64,000 nucleotides of DNA, taken from NCBI RefSeq assembly GCF_014694405.1, contig NZ_JAAUWV010000001.1, forward strand, positions 124,001-188,000, in the 5' to 3' direction. The position numbers were made by a program, and so were the translations under genes. Below are positions 56,373 through 64,000 of the stretch, piece after piece; position 1 is the stretch's first letter, and every line of letters begins with the position of its first letter. The notes below the pieces were generated by a model. It did not search any database and was not told the DNA's origin. It saw only the letters and a program-made list of their open reading frames with translations. Source of the stretch: Pseudoalteromonas sp. S16_S37 (GTDB lineage Bacteria > Pseudomonadota > Gammaproteobacteria > Enterobacterales > Alteromonadaceae).

Positions 56373-57296
56373 ATGCGTACTGCAGTGATAAGCCACCCTC
56401 ATTGTCGAAAGCACACGATGGGAGAAGAGCACCCAGAGTGTCCAGAGCGTTTGGATGCCATCACCGATAGATTGTTGGCATCGGGAGTTGATGCAACCAT
56501 CGCTCATATGCAAGCACCTAAAGTGAGCATGGATCAGGTGGCGTTAGTACATGAGCAGTCTCTCATCGACAAAGTGCGTGCTGCCATTCCCAAGCAAGGT
56601 GTGCACGAATTTGCTGAAGATGTCTGGTTGTGCCCTGAGTCGTTCAAAGCGATTGAACGAGCTGCGGGGGCTGGCATATTAGCCGTAGACGAAATATTAG
56701 CTGGTAATCTCGATGCTGCATTTTGTAGCGTACGCCCACCTGGACACCATGCTAATCAACATACTTCATCTGGCTTTTGTGTATTTAATAATGTGGCTAT
56801 TGCAGTGGCGTATGCAAAGTCACTGGGCGTAAAGCGCATAGCGGTTTTAGATATCGATGTACATCATGGCAATGGCACACAAGATATATTGCGCGCTCAA
56901 TCTGATGTGCTGTTTTGCTCCTTATTCCAACATCCATTTTATCCAAACAGCGAAATTGAGAACAATCAGCACATCGTCAACTCTCCACTACCTGTGGCAA
57001 GTAAGGGCGAAGACCTAAAAGCGCTATTTAATCAGCAATGGCTACCGAAATTAATGGCATTTAAAGCGGAGCTCATTTTTATTAGTGCCGGTTTTGACGC
57101 CCACATTGAAGATGATATGGCCGGTTTACAATTTGTAGAAGCCGATTATCAATGGTTAACGGAGCAAGTGATAAACGTAGCTCAAAGCACCCAAGCTAAG
57201 GGGATCATCTCTTTTTTAGAAGGGGGATATGCTTTGTCGGCTTTAGGACGCAGCGTTGCCACACACATTAAAGCATTGGTTGAAGGTCAGTTATAA
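56373..57296 (+). CDS. HDAC-superfamily amidohydrolase
   Basis: 307 residues of the histone-deacetylase/acetylpolyamine-amidohydrolase fold: EHPECPERL near 17, RPPGHHA near 122, zinc-site DIDVHHGNGTQ near 160, and ISAGFDAH near 240. Bacterial members deacetylate acetylpolyamines or other N-acyl amines. It is single, with a 109-bp gap upstream. A link with the polyamine cluster is possible but unsupported, because it is separated by several unrelated genes. Confidence 0.88.
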   Translation: MRTAVISHPHCRKHTMGEEHPECPERLDAITDRLLASGVDATIAHMQAPKVSMDQVALVHEQSLIDKVRAAIPKQGVHEFAEDVWLCPESFKAIERAAGAGILAVDEILAGNLDAAFCSVRPPGHHANQHTSSGFCVFNNVAIAVAYAKSLGVKRIAVLDIDVHHGNGTQDILRAQSDVLFCSLFQHPFYPNSEIENNQHIVNSPLPVASKGEDLKALFNQQWLPKLMAFKAELIFISAGFDAHIEDDMAGLQFVEADYQWLTEQVINVAQSTQAKGIISFLEGGYALSALGRSVATHIKALVEGQL

Positions 57297-57320
57297 GTTA
57301 ACCCAAGTTCAGGTTAACTT
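57295..57320. terminator. Palindrome between convergent genes
   Basis: AAGTTAACC-CAAGTTCA-GGTTAACTT: perfect 9-bp arms overlapping the stop codons of the HDAC-like gene and the opposing small gene. It probably terminates both directions, although T-runs are lacking. Confidence 0.55.
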
Positions 57321-57624
57321 AGCGATGTAGCGGTGAGAGTAACTCAAAGGCTTGTTGATAGTTTTGTAAGGTGACTTTTTGCACGCAACATTGGCCGTCT
57401 TCAATAAGCGCTTGCTGGACTAATTCTGTGAGCTGTTGTAGAGAAACCACTTGGGCGTCATTTCCCGATAAATCGTAACATTTGCCGTCATTTAATACAC
57501 ACAGCGCTTGATTCTTTTGCTCACTCGTTAAATAAAAAATGCTTTGTTCAAGTGAACTCGGGCTGTCTATATATTCAATACTTTCTTCTAAACAGAGCAA
57601 GAATGGGTAATATTTTATTGTCAT
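57319..57624 (-). CDS. Small conserved hypothetical (DUF4144-like)
   Basis: 101 residues, acidic and soluble, with a C-terminal EDGQCCVQKVTLQNYQQAFELL segment that recalls DUF4144 proteins of marine gammaproteobacteria. The assignment is tentative and the function unknown. It is convergent with the HDAC-like gene and divergent from the GGDEF-EAL gene. Confidence 0.6.
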   Translation of the reverse strand: MTIKYYPFLLCLEESIEYIDSPSSLEQSIFYLTSEQKNQALCVLNDGKCYDLSGNDAQVVSLQQLTELVQQALIEDGQCCVQKVTLQNYQQAFELLSPLHR

Positions 57625-57701
57625 AGTTTGTTCTCAATCAAAGTATAAAACATGAGCAGCATTATACTGCGTATTCGAGTAAGAATACGAGGTTGTGCTT
57701 A

Positions 57702-60218
57702 ATGGTATCTGATAACCGTCAATTACAAATCAAAGATATTTTTTCTAATCAATTATTGTCCTGCGATCATCAAACTCCTTTAGCAGAAGCGGTGGAGCTG
57801 ATGCGTAAGCGACGAGTAAGCTCAATATTTGTCACTGAACAAAGGCAAATAGTGGGAATTTGGACGGAATCAGATTGCGTAAAGCTTAACTTTAATGACC
57901 CAGACTTTGCCTATGCCCCCATCGGTGATTCAATGACGGCACCTGTGCATGATATTCAAGTTGATAAAACTTTGAGTGAGGCCACCGTTAAATTTCATCA
58001 ACTAGGCATCCGTCATTTACTGGTTAAAGATCAGCATAATGAACCTGTGGGCGTAGTCTCGCTGTCTGATATTGTGCGCAATCAAGGGCTTGATCATTAC
58101 CTACATTTTCGGCCAATCGAAGATCACTACAACCGCAATGTGATCATTTTAAAAGCCGATGATTGTGTGTCAAAAGTAATCGAGGTAATGCGTGTTCGTC
58201 GTGCTACAGCCGTGTTGGTTTACCACAATGACTTGGCGGAGTATGGCATAGTGACGCAACGAGATATCGCTTACATGCTGCTTAATCCTGATTGGCGTAT
58301 CCCCTGCTGGAAGCTGGCGACCTATCCGTTGTTGCAAGTGAGCCCCAAAGATAGCTTGTTTGATGCATATCGGCTGATGACTGCCGAGTCTATTCGTCAC
58401 TTGGTGGTAAAAGACCCATGTTCAGGTAAAGTGATAGGTTTATTACCGCTTAAAAATGTTTTAACCGAGATTGAAACGGCCTATTGCAGTGAGCTTGAAA
58501 AGGTATTGGTGCAACGAGATTTGGCGCTGCGCAAGTCAGAGAAAAACCTTTACCTTGCCAATCGCATTATTGATGCTTCTTTAGATGGCATTATGATCAC
58601 CCGAGGAGACGGAGAAATACTGCAAATTAACCCAGCTTTTAGCGAATTAACAGGTTATCAAGATTATGAAGTGATAGGTAAAAGCCCAAATATTCTCAGT
58701 TCAGGCATTCATGGCAAAGAGTACTATGACCAAATGTGGTCGCAGCTTAGAACCAAAGGCGTATGGCAAGGTGAGATCTGCAATCGTAAAAAAAGTGGTG
58801 AGATATACGTTGAGTGGCTAACCATTATTGCTATCAATGAGCCATACAGTGATGAAGTGCTGTATGCGGCTATTTTCAGTGATATTACTGAGCGAAAAAA
58901 TGCCGAGGAGAAAATAGCGCGATTAGCCTACTTCGATGAGCTAACTGGTTTGCCTAATCGTCGCTTGTTTTACGACCGATTATCAATGGCTTTGGCCTCT
59001 GCACATCGCGAGAATCACAAACTTGCGGTGATGTTCATCGATTTAGATCGTTTTAAAGAAGTCAACGACACCCTAGGGCACAGTGCCGGTGACGAACTCT
59101 TGGTGCAAGTTAGTAAGCGTATAAAAGATATGCTTGAAGAAGGTGACACCTTGGCTCGTCTGGGGGGAGATGAGTTTGTGGTGTTATTAACAGAGGTGAA
59201 GCATATCTCTGATGTGGTGGGGTTCGCGAACAAGGTACTTGAGCAATTAAGCATTGCTTTTGAGCTAAATGATATCTGTGTTAATGCCACGGCTTCTTTG
59301 GGAGCTGCTATCTACCCTGATGACGGCGTAGATAGCGAAACGTTACTCAAACATGCCGATGTGGCGATGTATCGCTCCAAAGAAATTGGTCGAAATTCGT
59401 TTCAGTTATACAAAGCCTCAATGAACGCCCGCTCTTTGGAGCGTTTGTCGATGTTAAGCCGCTTTCAGCAAGCTTTAGAGCATGATGAGTTTGAGCTTTA
59501 TTTTCAGCCATTACAATGTGTGGTGAGCCAACGGGTGTCTAGTGTTGAATGTTTGTTACGTTGGAATGACCCGAAACTGGGGATGATCCCACCGGCACAA
59601 TTTATTCCGCTTGCCGAAGAGTTAGGGCTCATTATCAAGTTAGACCAATGGGTGATCAATAAAGCCTGCGAAAAAATGGCGCTATGGCGGCGACAAGGCA
59701 GCGACTTGAGGCGTATTGCTATCAATGTGTCTGCTCAGCATCTGTGCCAAGGCGAATTAGCGACAACCGTTTCCAGTGCCTTGAATAAACACGGACTTGA
59801 TGGCCGCTTTGTTGAACTTGAACTCACAGAAAGCAGTTTTATCAGTAACTTACATGAAGCTAAAAGTGAGCTTCATAAATTAAAAAGCTTAGGTGTTTCG
59901 ATTGCTCTAGATGACTTTGGCACGGGCTATTCAGCGTTGAGTTACCTTACAAAACTACCCATAGATACGCTAAAAATTGATGCCAGCTTCGTGGCTAAAA
60001 TTCCTGATGAATATGGCAATAGTGAAGTAGTAGCTGCAATCATCGCAATGGCTAAAGCACTCAATTTGCACGTTGTTGCTGAAGGGGTTGAAAAGCCAGA
60101 GCAGCGCCAGTTTTTACAAAAACTGGGCTGCAACACTATCCAAGGTTATTTGTATTGTAAGCCCTTGAATTATGATGACTGGCTGCGTTTCTATCACGCC
60201 GAGAAAGTCACTTCGTAA
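57702..60218 (+). CDS. CBS-CBS-CBS-CBS-PAS-GGDEF-EAL c-di-GMP protein
   Basis: 838 residues from ATG 57702 (TTG 57693 is an alternative). Two CBS-domain pairs fill residues 1-265, then PAS about 275-405, a GGDEF domain with intact RLGGDEF, and an EAL domain whose signature is ECLLRW in place of EALLRW, with ELTES, DDFGTGYS and AEGVE intact. So both cyclase and phosphodiesterase could be active; the A-to-C change may be tolerated. The CBS pairs suggest control by adenine nucleotides. Cytoplasmic, with no membrane segment. Its end overlaps the convergent DUF2797 gene by 25 bp. Confidence 0.9.
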   Translation: MVSDNRQLQIKDIFSNQLLSCDHQTPLAEAVELMRKRRVSSIFVTEQRQIVGIWTESDCVKLNFNDPDFAYAPIGDSMTAPVHDIQVDKTLSEATVKFHQLGIRHLLVKDQHNEPVGVVSLSDIVRNQGLDHYLHFRPIEDHYNRNVIILKADDCVSKVIEVMRVRRATAVLVYHNDLAEYGIVTQRDIAYMLLNPDWRIPCWKLATYPLLQVSPKDSLFDAYRLMTAESIRHLVVKDPCSGKVIGLLPLKNVLTEIETAYCSELEKVLVQRDLALRKSEKNLYLANRIIDASLDGIMITRGDGEILQINPAFSELTGYQDYEVIGKSPNILSSGIHGKEYYDQMWSQLRTKGVWQGEICNRKKSGEIYVEWLTIIAINEPYSDEVLYAAIFSDITERKNAEEKIARLAYFDELTGLPNRRLFYDRLSMALASAHRENHKLAVMFIDLDRFKEVNDTLGHSAGDELLVQVSKRIKDMLEEGDTLARLGGDEFVVLLTEVKHISDVVGFANKVLEQLSIAFELNDICVNATASLGAAIYPDDGVDSETLLKHADVAMYRSKEIGRNSFQLYKASMNARSLERLSMLSRFQQALEHDEFELYFQPLQCVVSQRVSSVECLLRWNDPKLGMIPPAQFIPLAEELGLIIKLDQWVINKACEKMALWRRQGSDLRRIAINVSAQHLCQGELATTVSSALNKHGLDGRFVELELTESSFISNLHEAKSELHKLKSLGVSIALDDFGTGYSALSYLTKLPIDTLKIDASFVAKIPDEYGNSEVVAAIIAMAKALNLHVVAEGVEKPEQRQFLQKLGCNTIQGYLYCKPLNYDDWLRFYHAEKVTS

Positions 60219-61006
60219 GCAGTAAATTTACGAATATTAATCACGCCAGTATCAAAAATTAGATACTGGCCTTTTATACCTTGCAACACGCCCGATACTT
60301 CAGGTTCTTTGTCAAAGTTAAAAGACGTTATCTTGCTCGGGAATTGCTCGATTGGAAAGCTCAAATCAACCACCTCTTCATCCAAACATTCGATGGCCGT
60401 TGCGCCAAATAATTCAGCAAGCTCGTCTAATTTGCTTTTTATTTGCGGGATTAATTCATTGGCACTGGCTTTAAGGTCAATGTCTTCAGATACACCTTTG
60501 AGCATGTTGCGCCAATTGGTTTTATCAGCAATAAATTGCGCCAATGCAACTTCTACAAGGCCTGATTGTAAGCGTGTTTGCACTTTGAATATTGGCAGAG
60601 CTTGAGTGGCACCTTGGTCTATCCAACGTGTTGGGATCTGAGTATGGCGAGTAATACCAACTTTTAGCCCTGAAGTATTCGCAAGATAAACATAGTGAGG
60701 GATCATACAGTGTGCTTCACCCCATTGTGGCTCTCGGCAAGTGCCTTTATCAAAGTGACAAGTTTCCGGTTTCATAATACACATGTCACAGCTTGCCAGC
60801 TTTTTCATACACACAAAACAGTGACCTTGCGAGTAACTTTTTTTGGTTTTTTTACCACAGTTACAGCAAAAGATATTACCCGTATGCGTGAGTGTAATGC
60901 GCTTACCTATGTGCTCATTGAGTGCAATAAGCTCATCACCAATGGGTAATTGGTATTGAATTGGTTGTGTATGCGTTGCTTTTAGCTTGCTTAAAGTGCC
61001 TTGCAT
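60194..61006 (-). CDS. DUF2797 protein with cysteine clusters
   Basis: 270 residues. Several Cys pairs (CCNCGKK, CFVCMKKLASCDMCI, and later CHFDKGTC) suggest zinc binding; the following YVYLANTSGLKVGITR segment resembles a GIY-YIG-like fold. It matches DUF2797 proteins; function unknown. Confidence 0.78.
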   Translation of the reverse strand: MQGTLSKLKATHTQPIQYQLPIGDELIALNEHIGKRITLTHTGNIFCCNCGKKTKKSYSQGHCFVCMKKLASCDMCIMKPETCHFDKGTCREPQWGEAHCMIPHYVYLANTSGLKVGITRHTQIPTRWIDQGATQALPIFKVQTRLQSGLVEVALAQFIADKTNWRNMLKGVSEDIDLKASANELIPQIKSKLDELAELFGATAIECLDEEVVDLSFPIEQFPSKITSFNFDKEPEVSGVLQGIKGQYLIFDTGVINIRKFTAYEVTFSA

Positions 61007-61079
61007 CTTTACGCCCCTAAAGATGTTAAAAGGGCGATACTACCAAGCTGGCGGTTAAGTCACAATGTGTATAGGGTGA

Positions 61080-61110
61080 GAAATGCGAATAGCCGCGCTA
61101 TTCGCATTTC
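61080..61110. terminator. 13-bp perfect hairpin after S10 peptidase gene
   Basis: GAAATGCGAATAG-CCGCG-CTATTCGCATTTC lies 7-36 bases past the minus-strand stop of the carboxypeptidase gene. It has no T-run, so it is a probable terminator or mRNA-stabilising stem. Confidence 0.6.
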
Positions 61111-61116
61111 AGAGGA

Positions 61117-62625
61117 TTAGTATTTTGCTGAACGAGTTTGGCTTTTTAAAGAAGCCTTAATAAACTCACGCAAATCATCATTAGAGGTTTTTAAATCTTC
61201 TTTACGTAAGTACATCATATGGCCCGAACGATAGCCTTTAAAGCTTAATCGGTCGCGCATTTTACCGCTTGGGTCAAGTTGCCACATGGTGTATTTGGCA
61301 TCAAAGTAGTTTGTTGCACCATCATAGTAACCCGCTTGTATTAACACGTTTAGATAAGGGTTTTCAGCCATCGCTTCACGTAGCTGTTCACCTGTGTTGT
61401 TGTTACTTCTATCCCATGGATGAACATCGGCTAACATATTGTATTGTATGTCAGTTTTATAATTTAGCTCTTCGCGAATGTAATGGTTCATAGCTGGTGT
61501 AAAGGCGTGCAACCAGGCACTTAGTTCAGGAAAGTAATCCGGTCTGTCACCGGCATCGCGCTTATCTATGCCCAAATAGCGTGAGTCTAATCTACCCAAA
61601 ATATAGCCTTGGTCACGCAGCAGTTCTTTCCAAAATGCATCATCGCTGATATCCAAATTATTTTGCAGCACAAACTGTTTAGATAAGCCACTGTATAAGG
61701 CTACACGTTCTGCGATTGCCTGTTTGTCATCGTTTGCAATAAAAGCACCTTTTGCCAGTGCGGGTAAATACTGGTCAAGAGTAAAACGCTCAACTTCTGA
61801 TAGCACTTCTGTTAAGTCTTTTTGCTGTAATTTAGCTGGCAGTACCTTGTGATGCCAAGCTGTGGCAGCAAAATAAGGCAGTCGATTTGCGGCTTTTACT
61901 GGCCCCTGACGTTCGATACCAATATCGGTTGGCGAGACTAGCACCACACCATTTAAAAACCACCAATGGGCTTGTTGTAGCTCTCTAGCAAGACCTGAAA
62001 CGCGCACTGTGCCGTAGCTTTCACCGATTAAAAACTTAGGTGATAATGAGCGGTCATTGCGGGTAATAAAGGTATTGATCCAATCTGCAAGGTATTTTAT
62101 GTCTGCGTTAACACCAAAAAATTGCGCTTTTTGTTCATCGGCGCTGGGCATTTTGCCTTCTTTATTTGGTAAAACACGAGAATAACCCGTTTTAACAGGA
62201 TTAACAAAAACGATGTCTGCAACGTCCAGCACAGAGTGAGGGTTATCTTTCATACCATAAGGTTGTACTGGGTAGCCCTCGTCATCAATTTTCAAAATGC
62301 GCGGTCCAGTGTAGGCGATATGCATCCACACAGAAGCTGAACCAGGACCACCATTGAAGGAAATTAACAGTGGGCGTTTACTTATGTCATCCACTTTATC
62401 TTTTTTGTAGTAGTTATAGTAAAGCGTCGCAGTGGGTTCACCTTGCTCGTTCCATACAGGTTGAGTGCCTGATGTAACACTGTAACTAATGCGCTCACCA
62501 TTGATGGTCGCTTTATGATTGGTCACCACTTTACTATCAATATCAATGGCACGATTGTGCTCTGCAGCATTACAGTTAAAGCCAATGGCAATAAAACATA
62601 TCGCAAGCAACTTGCTTAAGTTCAT
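61117..62625 (-). CDS. Secreted serine carboxypeptidase, S10 family
   Basis: 502 residues from the ATG ending at 62625, which has GGGGA five bases upstream; an ATG at 62637 is in frame but less well placed. Signal peptide (about 1-21, ending at CNA-AE). S10 motifs: substrate-binding NGGPGSASVW near 90, nucleophile in GESYGT, Asp in AGYYDGATN and His in RSGHMMYL. It removes C-terminal residues from peptides in the periplasm or outside the cell. Common in Pseudoalteromonas-like marine bacteria. Confidence 0.87.
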   Translation of the reverse strand: MNLSKLLAICFIAIGFNCNAAEHNRAIDIDSKVVTNHKATINGERISYSVTSGTQPVWNEQGEPTATLYYNYYKKDKVDDISKRPLLISFNGGPGSASVWMHIAYTGPRILKIDDEGYPVQPYGMKDNPHSVLDVADIVFVNPVKTGYSRVLPNKEGKMPSADEQKAQFFGVNADIKYLADWINTFITRNDRSLSPKFLIGESYGTVRVSGLARELQQAHWWFLNGVVLVSPTDIGIERQGPVKAANRLPYFAATAWHHKVLPAKLQQKDLTEVLSEVERFTLDQYLPALAKGAFIANDDKQAIAERVALYSGLSKQFVLQNNLDISDDAFWKELLRDQGYILGRLDSRYLGIDKRDAGDRPDYFPELSAWLHAFTPAMNHYIREELNYKTDIQYNMLADVHPWDRSNNNTGEQLREAMAENPYLNVLIQAGYYDGATNYFDAKYTMWQLDPSGKMRDRLSFKGYRSGHMMYLRKEDLKTSNDDLREFIKASLKSQTRSAKY

Positions 62626-62809
62626 CAAATTCCCCAAATGAATAAATTTATAACATTACAGTTGTTTTTCACGCAATTTTCAAAGTGTATGAGTCAAATC
62701 CCATCAACAATAGGATAACTTGCGGGTATTTCGTGATTCGGCTGTGATTAACCCCAAAGAAGGGTTATAGCCAAGAGGTTGCACCACATCAGTACAGCAC
62801 GTCTAATAA

Positions 62810-62826
62810 TGCACTTAGTTGGTGCA
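62810..62826. promoter_or_regulatory. NtrC binding site
   Basis: TGCACTTAGTTGGTGCA matches the 17-bp consensus TGCACCANNNTGGTGCA at 12 of 14 fixed positions. The palindrome extends to a 12-bp arm (62803-62814 / 62822-62833). It lies about 65 bases before the sigma-54 promoter, a usual enhancer distance. Confidence 0.85.
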
Positions 62827-62888
62827 TTATTAGCCGTTATTATTCCGTGGTTTTTATTAACATATTGAAATTTATTAATTTAATTTTA

Positions 62889-62905
62889 TGGCACGAAGGT
62901 TGGAT
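62889..62905 (+). promoter_or_regulatory. Sigma-54 promoter of glnK-amt
   Basis: TGGCACG-AAGG-TTGGAT fits the -24/-12 consensus TGGCACG-N4-TTGCW with one mismatch. It is 43 bases before the glnK ATG. Confidence 0.85.
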
Positions 62906-62947
62906 TAGCTGTGTTAACAGGATAAACCTGTCCTAAGGGGACCAACA

Positions 62948-63286
62948 ATGAAAATGATAAGTGCAATAATAAAACCATTTAAATTGGATGAGGTAAGAGA
63001 AGCGCTCGCAGATTTAGGTATTGAAGGTATGACAGTGGTTGATGTGAAGGGCTTTGGCCGTCAACGAGGTCATACCGAGTTATATCGTGGTGCTGAATAT
63101 CAAGTCGATTTTATTCCAAAAATTAAGCTAGAAATTGCAACACTCAGTGAAAATACACAACGTGTAGTCGACACACTGACAAAAGTAGCCAGCACGGGAA
63201 AAATCGGTGATGGAAAAATCTTTGTATATGACCTAGACCAAGTCGTGCGGATCCGTACCGGCGAATTAGATGAAGAAGCAATTTAA
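62948..63286 (+). CDS. glnK: Nitrogen regulatory P-II protein GlnK
   Basis: 112 residues, full length for P-II. The T-loop contains the uridylylation site Tyr51 (TELYRGAEY), and TGKIGDGKIFV forms the nucleotide-binding B-loop. It senses 2-oxoglutarate, ATP and ADP and blocks the ammonium channel when nitrogen is plentiful. Strong ribosome binding site (AAGGGGACC). Its position directly before amt and behind the NtrC/sigma-54 elements supports GlnK over GlnB. Confidence 0.94.
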   Translation: MKMISAIIKPFKLDEVREALADLGIEGMTVVDVKGFGRQRGHTELYRGAEYQVDFIPKIKLEIATLSENTQRVVDTLTKVASTGKIGDGKIFVYDLDQVVRIRTGELDEEAI

Positions 63287-63298
63287 GGGGGCCGGACA

Positions 63299-64000
63299 AT
63301 GGAAAGCGCAATTGTAGAACTGAAATTTTCTTTAAACACTTTTTACTTTTTAATTTCGGGCGTACTGGTTATGTGGATGGCAGCAGGGTTTGCCATGCTC
63401 GAAGCTGGATTGGTTCGTTCAAAAAACACCACAGAGATTTTAACTAAAAATATTACCCTCTATGCGATAGCGTGTACGATGTTTTTGCTCGTTGGTTACA
63501 ACATTATGTATGTGGGCAATACCGAAGGCGGAATCGTGCCAAGTTTTGGTGCATTGATTGGAGAGGCGGCTGCGGATGCTGATCATGCCTTAGAGTCTGA
63601 CTTCTTTTTCCAAGTTGTTTTTGTCGCTACCGCCATGTCGATTGTATCAGGTGCTGTTGCTGAGCGTATGAAGTTATGGGCATTTTTGGCCTTCACTGTA
63701 GTACTTACAGGGTTTATCTATCCAGTGGAAGGTTACTGGACATGGGGCGGAGGCTTCTTATCTAAACTTGGTTTTGTTGATTTTGCAGGATCGGCGATTG
63801 TACACGGTGCAGGAGCTGCGGCGGCATTATCAGGGGTAATATTGCTAGGTGCACGTAAAGGTAAATATGGCAAAAATGGTGAAATCTACCCAATTCCAGG
63901 CTCAAACATGCCTTTAGCGACACTGGGTACGTTTATTTTGTGGATGGGCTGGTTTGGTTTTAATGGCGGGTCGCAATTATTCTTGGCGGATAAGTCAAAT
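63299..64000 (+). CDS. amt: Ammonium transporter Amt (3'-truncated by window)
   Basis: ATG at 63299, 12 bp after glnK, with AAGGGGGC upstream. The 234 visible residues include the Amt signature AAGFAMLEAGLVRSKNT in the first helix, FFFQVVFVATAMSIVSGAVAERM, and HGAGAAAALSG with the first pore His region. The frame remains open at the right edge, so the C-terminal half is outside the window. Confidence 0.95.
   Translation, partial: MESAIVELKFSLNTFYFLISGVLVMWMAAGFAMLEAGLVRSKNTTEILTKNITLYAIACTMFLLVGYNIMYVGNTEGGIVPSFGALIGEAAADADHALESDFFFQVVFVATAMSIVSGAVAERMKLWAFLAFTVVLTGFIYPVEGYWTWGGGFLSKLGFVDFAGSAIVHGAGAAAALSGVILLGARKGKYGKNGEIYPIPGSNMPLATLGTFILWMGWFGFNGGSQLFLADKSN

Larger units (their letters stand above)
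62638..62947. promoter_or_regulatory. Divergent regulatory region between peptidase and glnK
   Basis: 310 bases containing the NtrC-like site at 62810-62826 and a sigma-54 promoter at 62889-62905 listed separately. A further half site TGCACCA occurs at 62780-62786. Nothing else is recognised. Confidence 0.7.

Noticed and set aside
56373-57296. HDAC-family enzyme as part of the polyamine cluster
   Set aside because: Members do act on acetylpolyamines, but it is separated from the cluster by a chemotaxis receptor, rsuA, creA and others and has no shared regulation visible.

Overview
The window is a 64 kb chromosomal segment from a marine gammaproteobacterium. Gene style (RsuA, CreA, YafV-type nitrilase, DUF2797, GlnK-Amt and a CBS-PAS-GGDEF-EAL protein) and the moderately AT-rich, CAA-rich coding sequence suggest Pseudoalteromonas or a close relative. 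That assignment is an inference from family composition, not a database match.

About 51 kb (1-50850) is a hybrid NRPS/PKS/PUFA-synthase gene cluster. Its core matches the architecture of the zeamine (Serratia, Dickeya) and fabclavine (Xenorhabdus) polyamino antibiotic clusters. Region A (1-15795) is the peptide line: an NRPS cut by the window edge (A-T-E-C-A-T), a second NRPS (C-A-T-C-T), a PKS (KS-AT-KR-T) and a stand-alone condensation protein. Region B (15939-28744) is an accessory block: a membrane-anchored alpha/beta hydrolase, a polytopic membrane protein, a third NRPS (part C-A-T-C-A-T-C), a second hydrolase and membrane protein, and an MdoC/acyltransferase-3 type protein. Region C (29816-46971) is the PUFA-synthase-like polyamine operon: KS-AT-ACP-KR-DH, KS-CLF-DH-DH, a PfaD/aminotransferase fusion, an SDR, a thioester reductase and a nitrilase. 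A clear intrinsic terminator ends it. Region D (47155-50848) is a SyrD/PvdE-like ABC exporter with an OmpR-type regulator and its sensor kinase.

Proposed working: region C builds a partly aminated long chain, releases it reductively as an aldehyde and transaminates the end to an amine. Region A builds a peptide that includes Asn-like and Thr residues, and the free condensation protein joins it to the polyamine. Three departures from zeamine/fabclavine stand out. The PKS has lost recognisable AT and KR active sites. The last NRPS module before it has no A domain. A complete second NRPS, predicted to load two basic residues, ends in a condensation domain related to the stand-alone one. Each of these two terminal condensation domains is followed by a hydrolase and a membrane protein that are paralogous between the two sets, so a three-part cassette appears to have been duplicated.

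The rest (50918-64000) is ordinary housekeeping or signalling sequence: a chemotaxis receptor, rsuA, a CHMI-like isomerase, creA, a hypothetical protein, a LysE-type exporter, a GGCT-like protein, an HDAC-family amidohydrolase, a small hypothetical protein, a c-di-GMP enzyme, a DUF2797 protein, an S10 serine carboxypeptidase, and glnK-amt behind a recognisable NtrC site and sigma-54 promoter. No tRNA, rRNA, CRISPR array or insertion sequence was seen.
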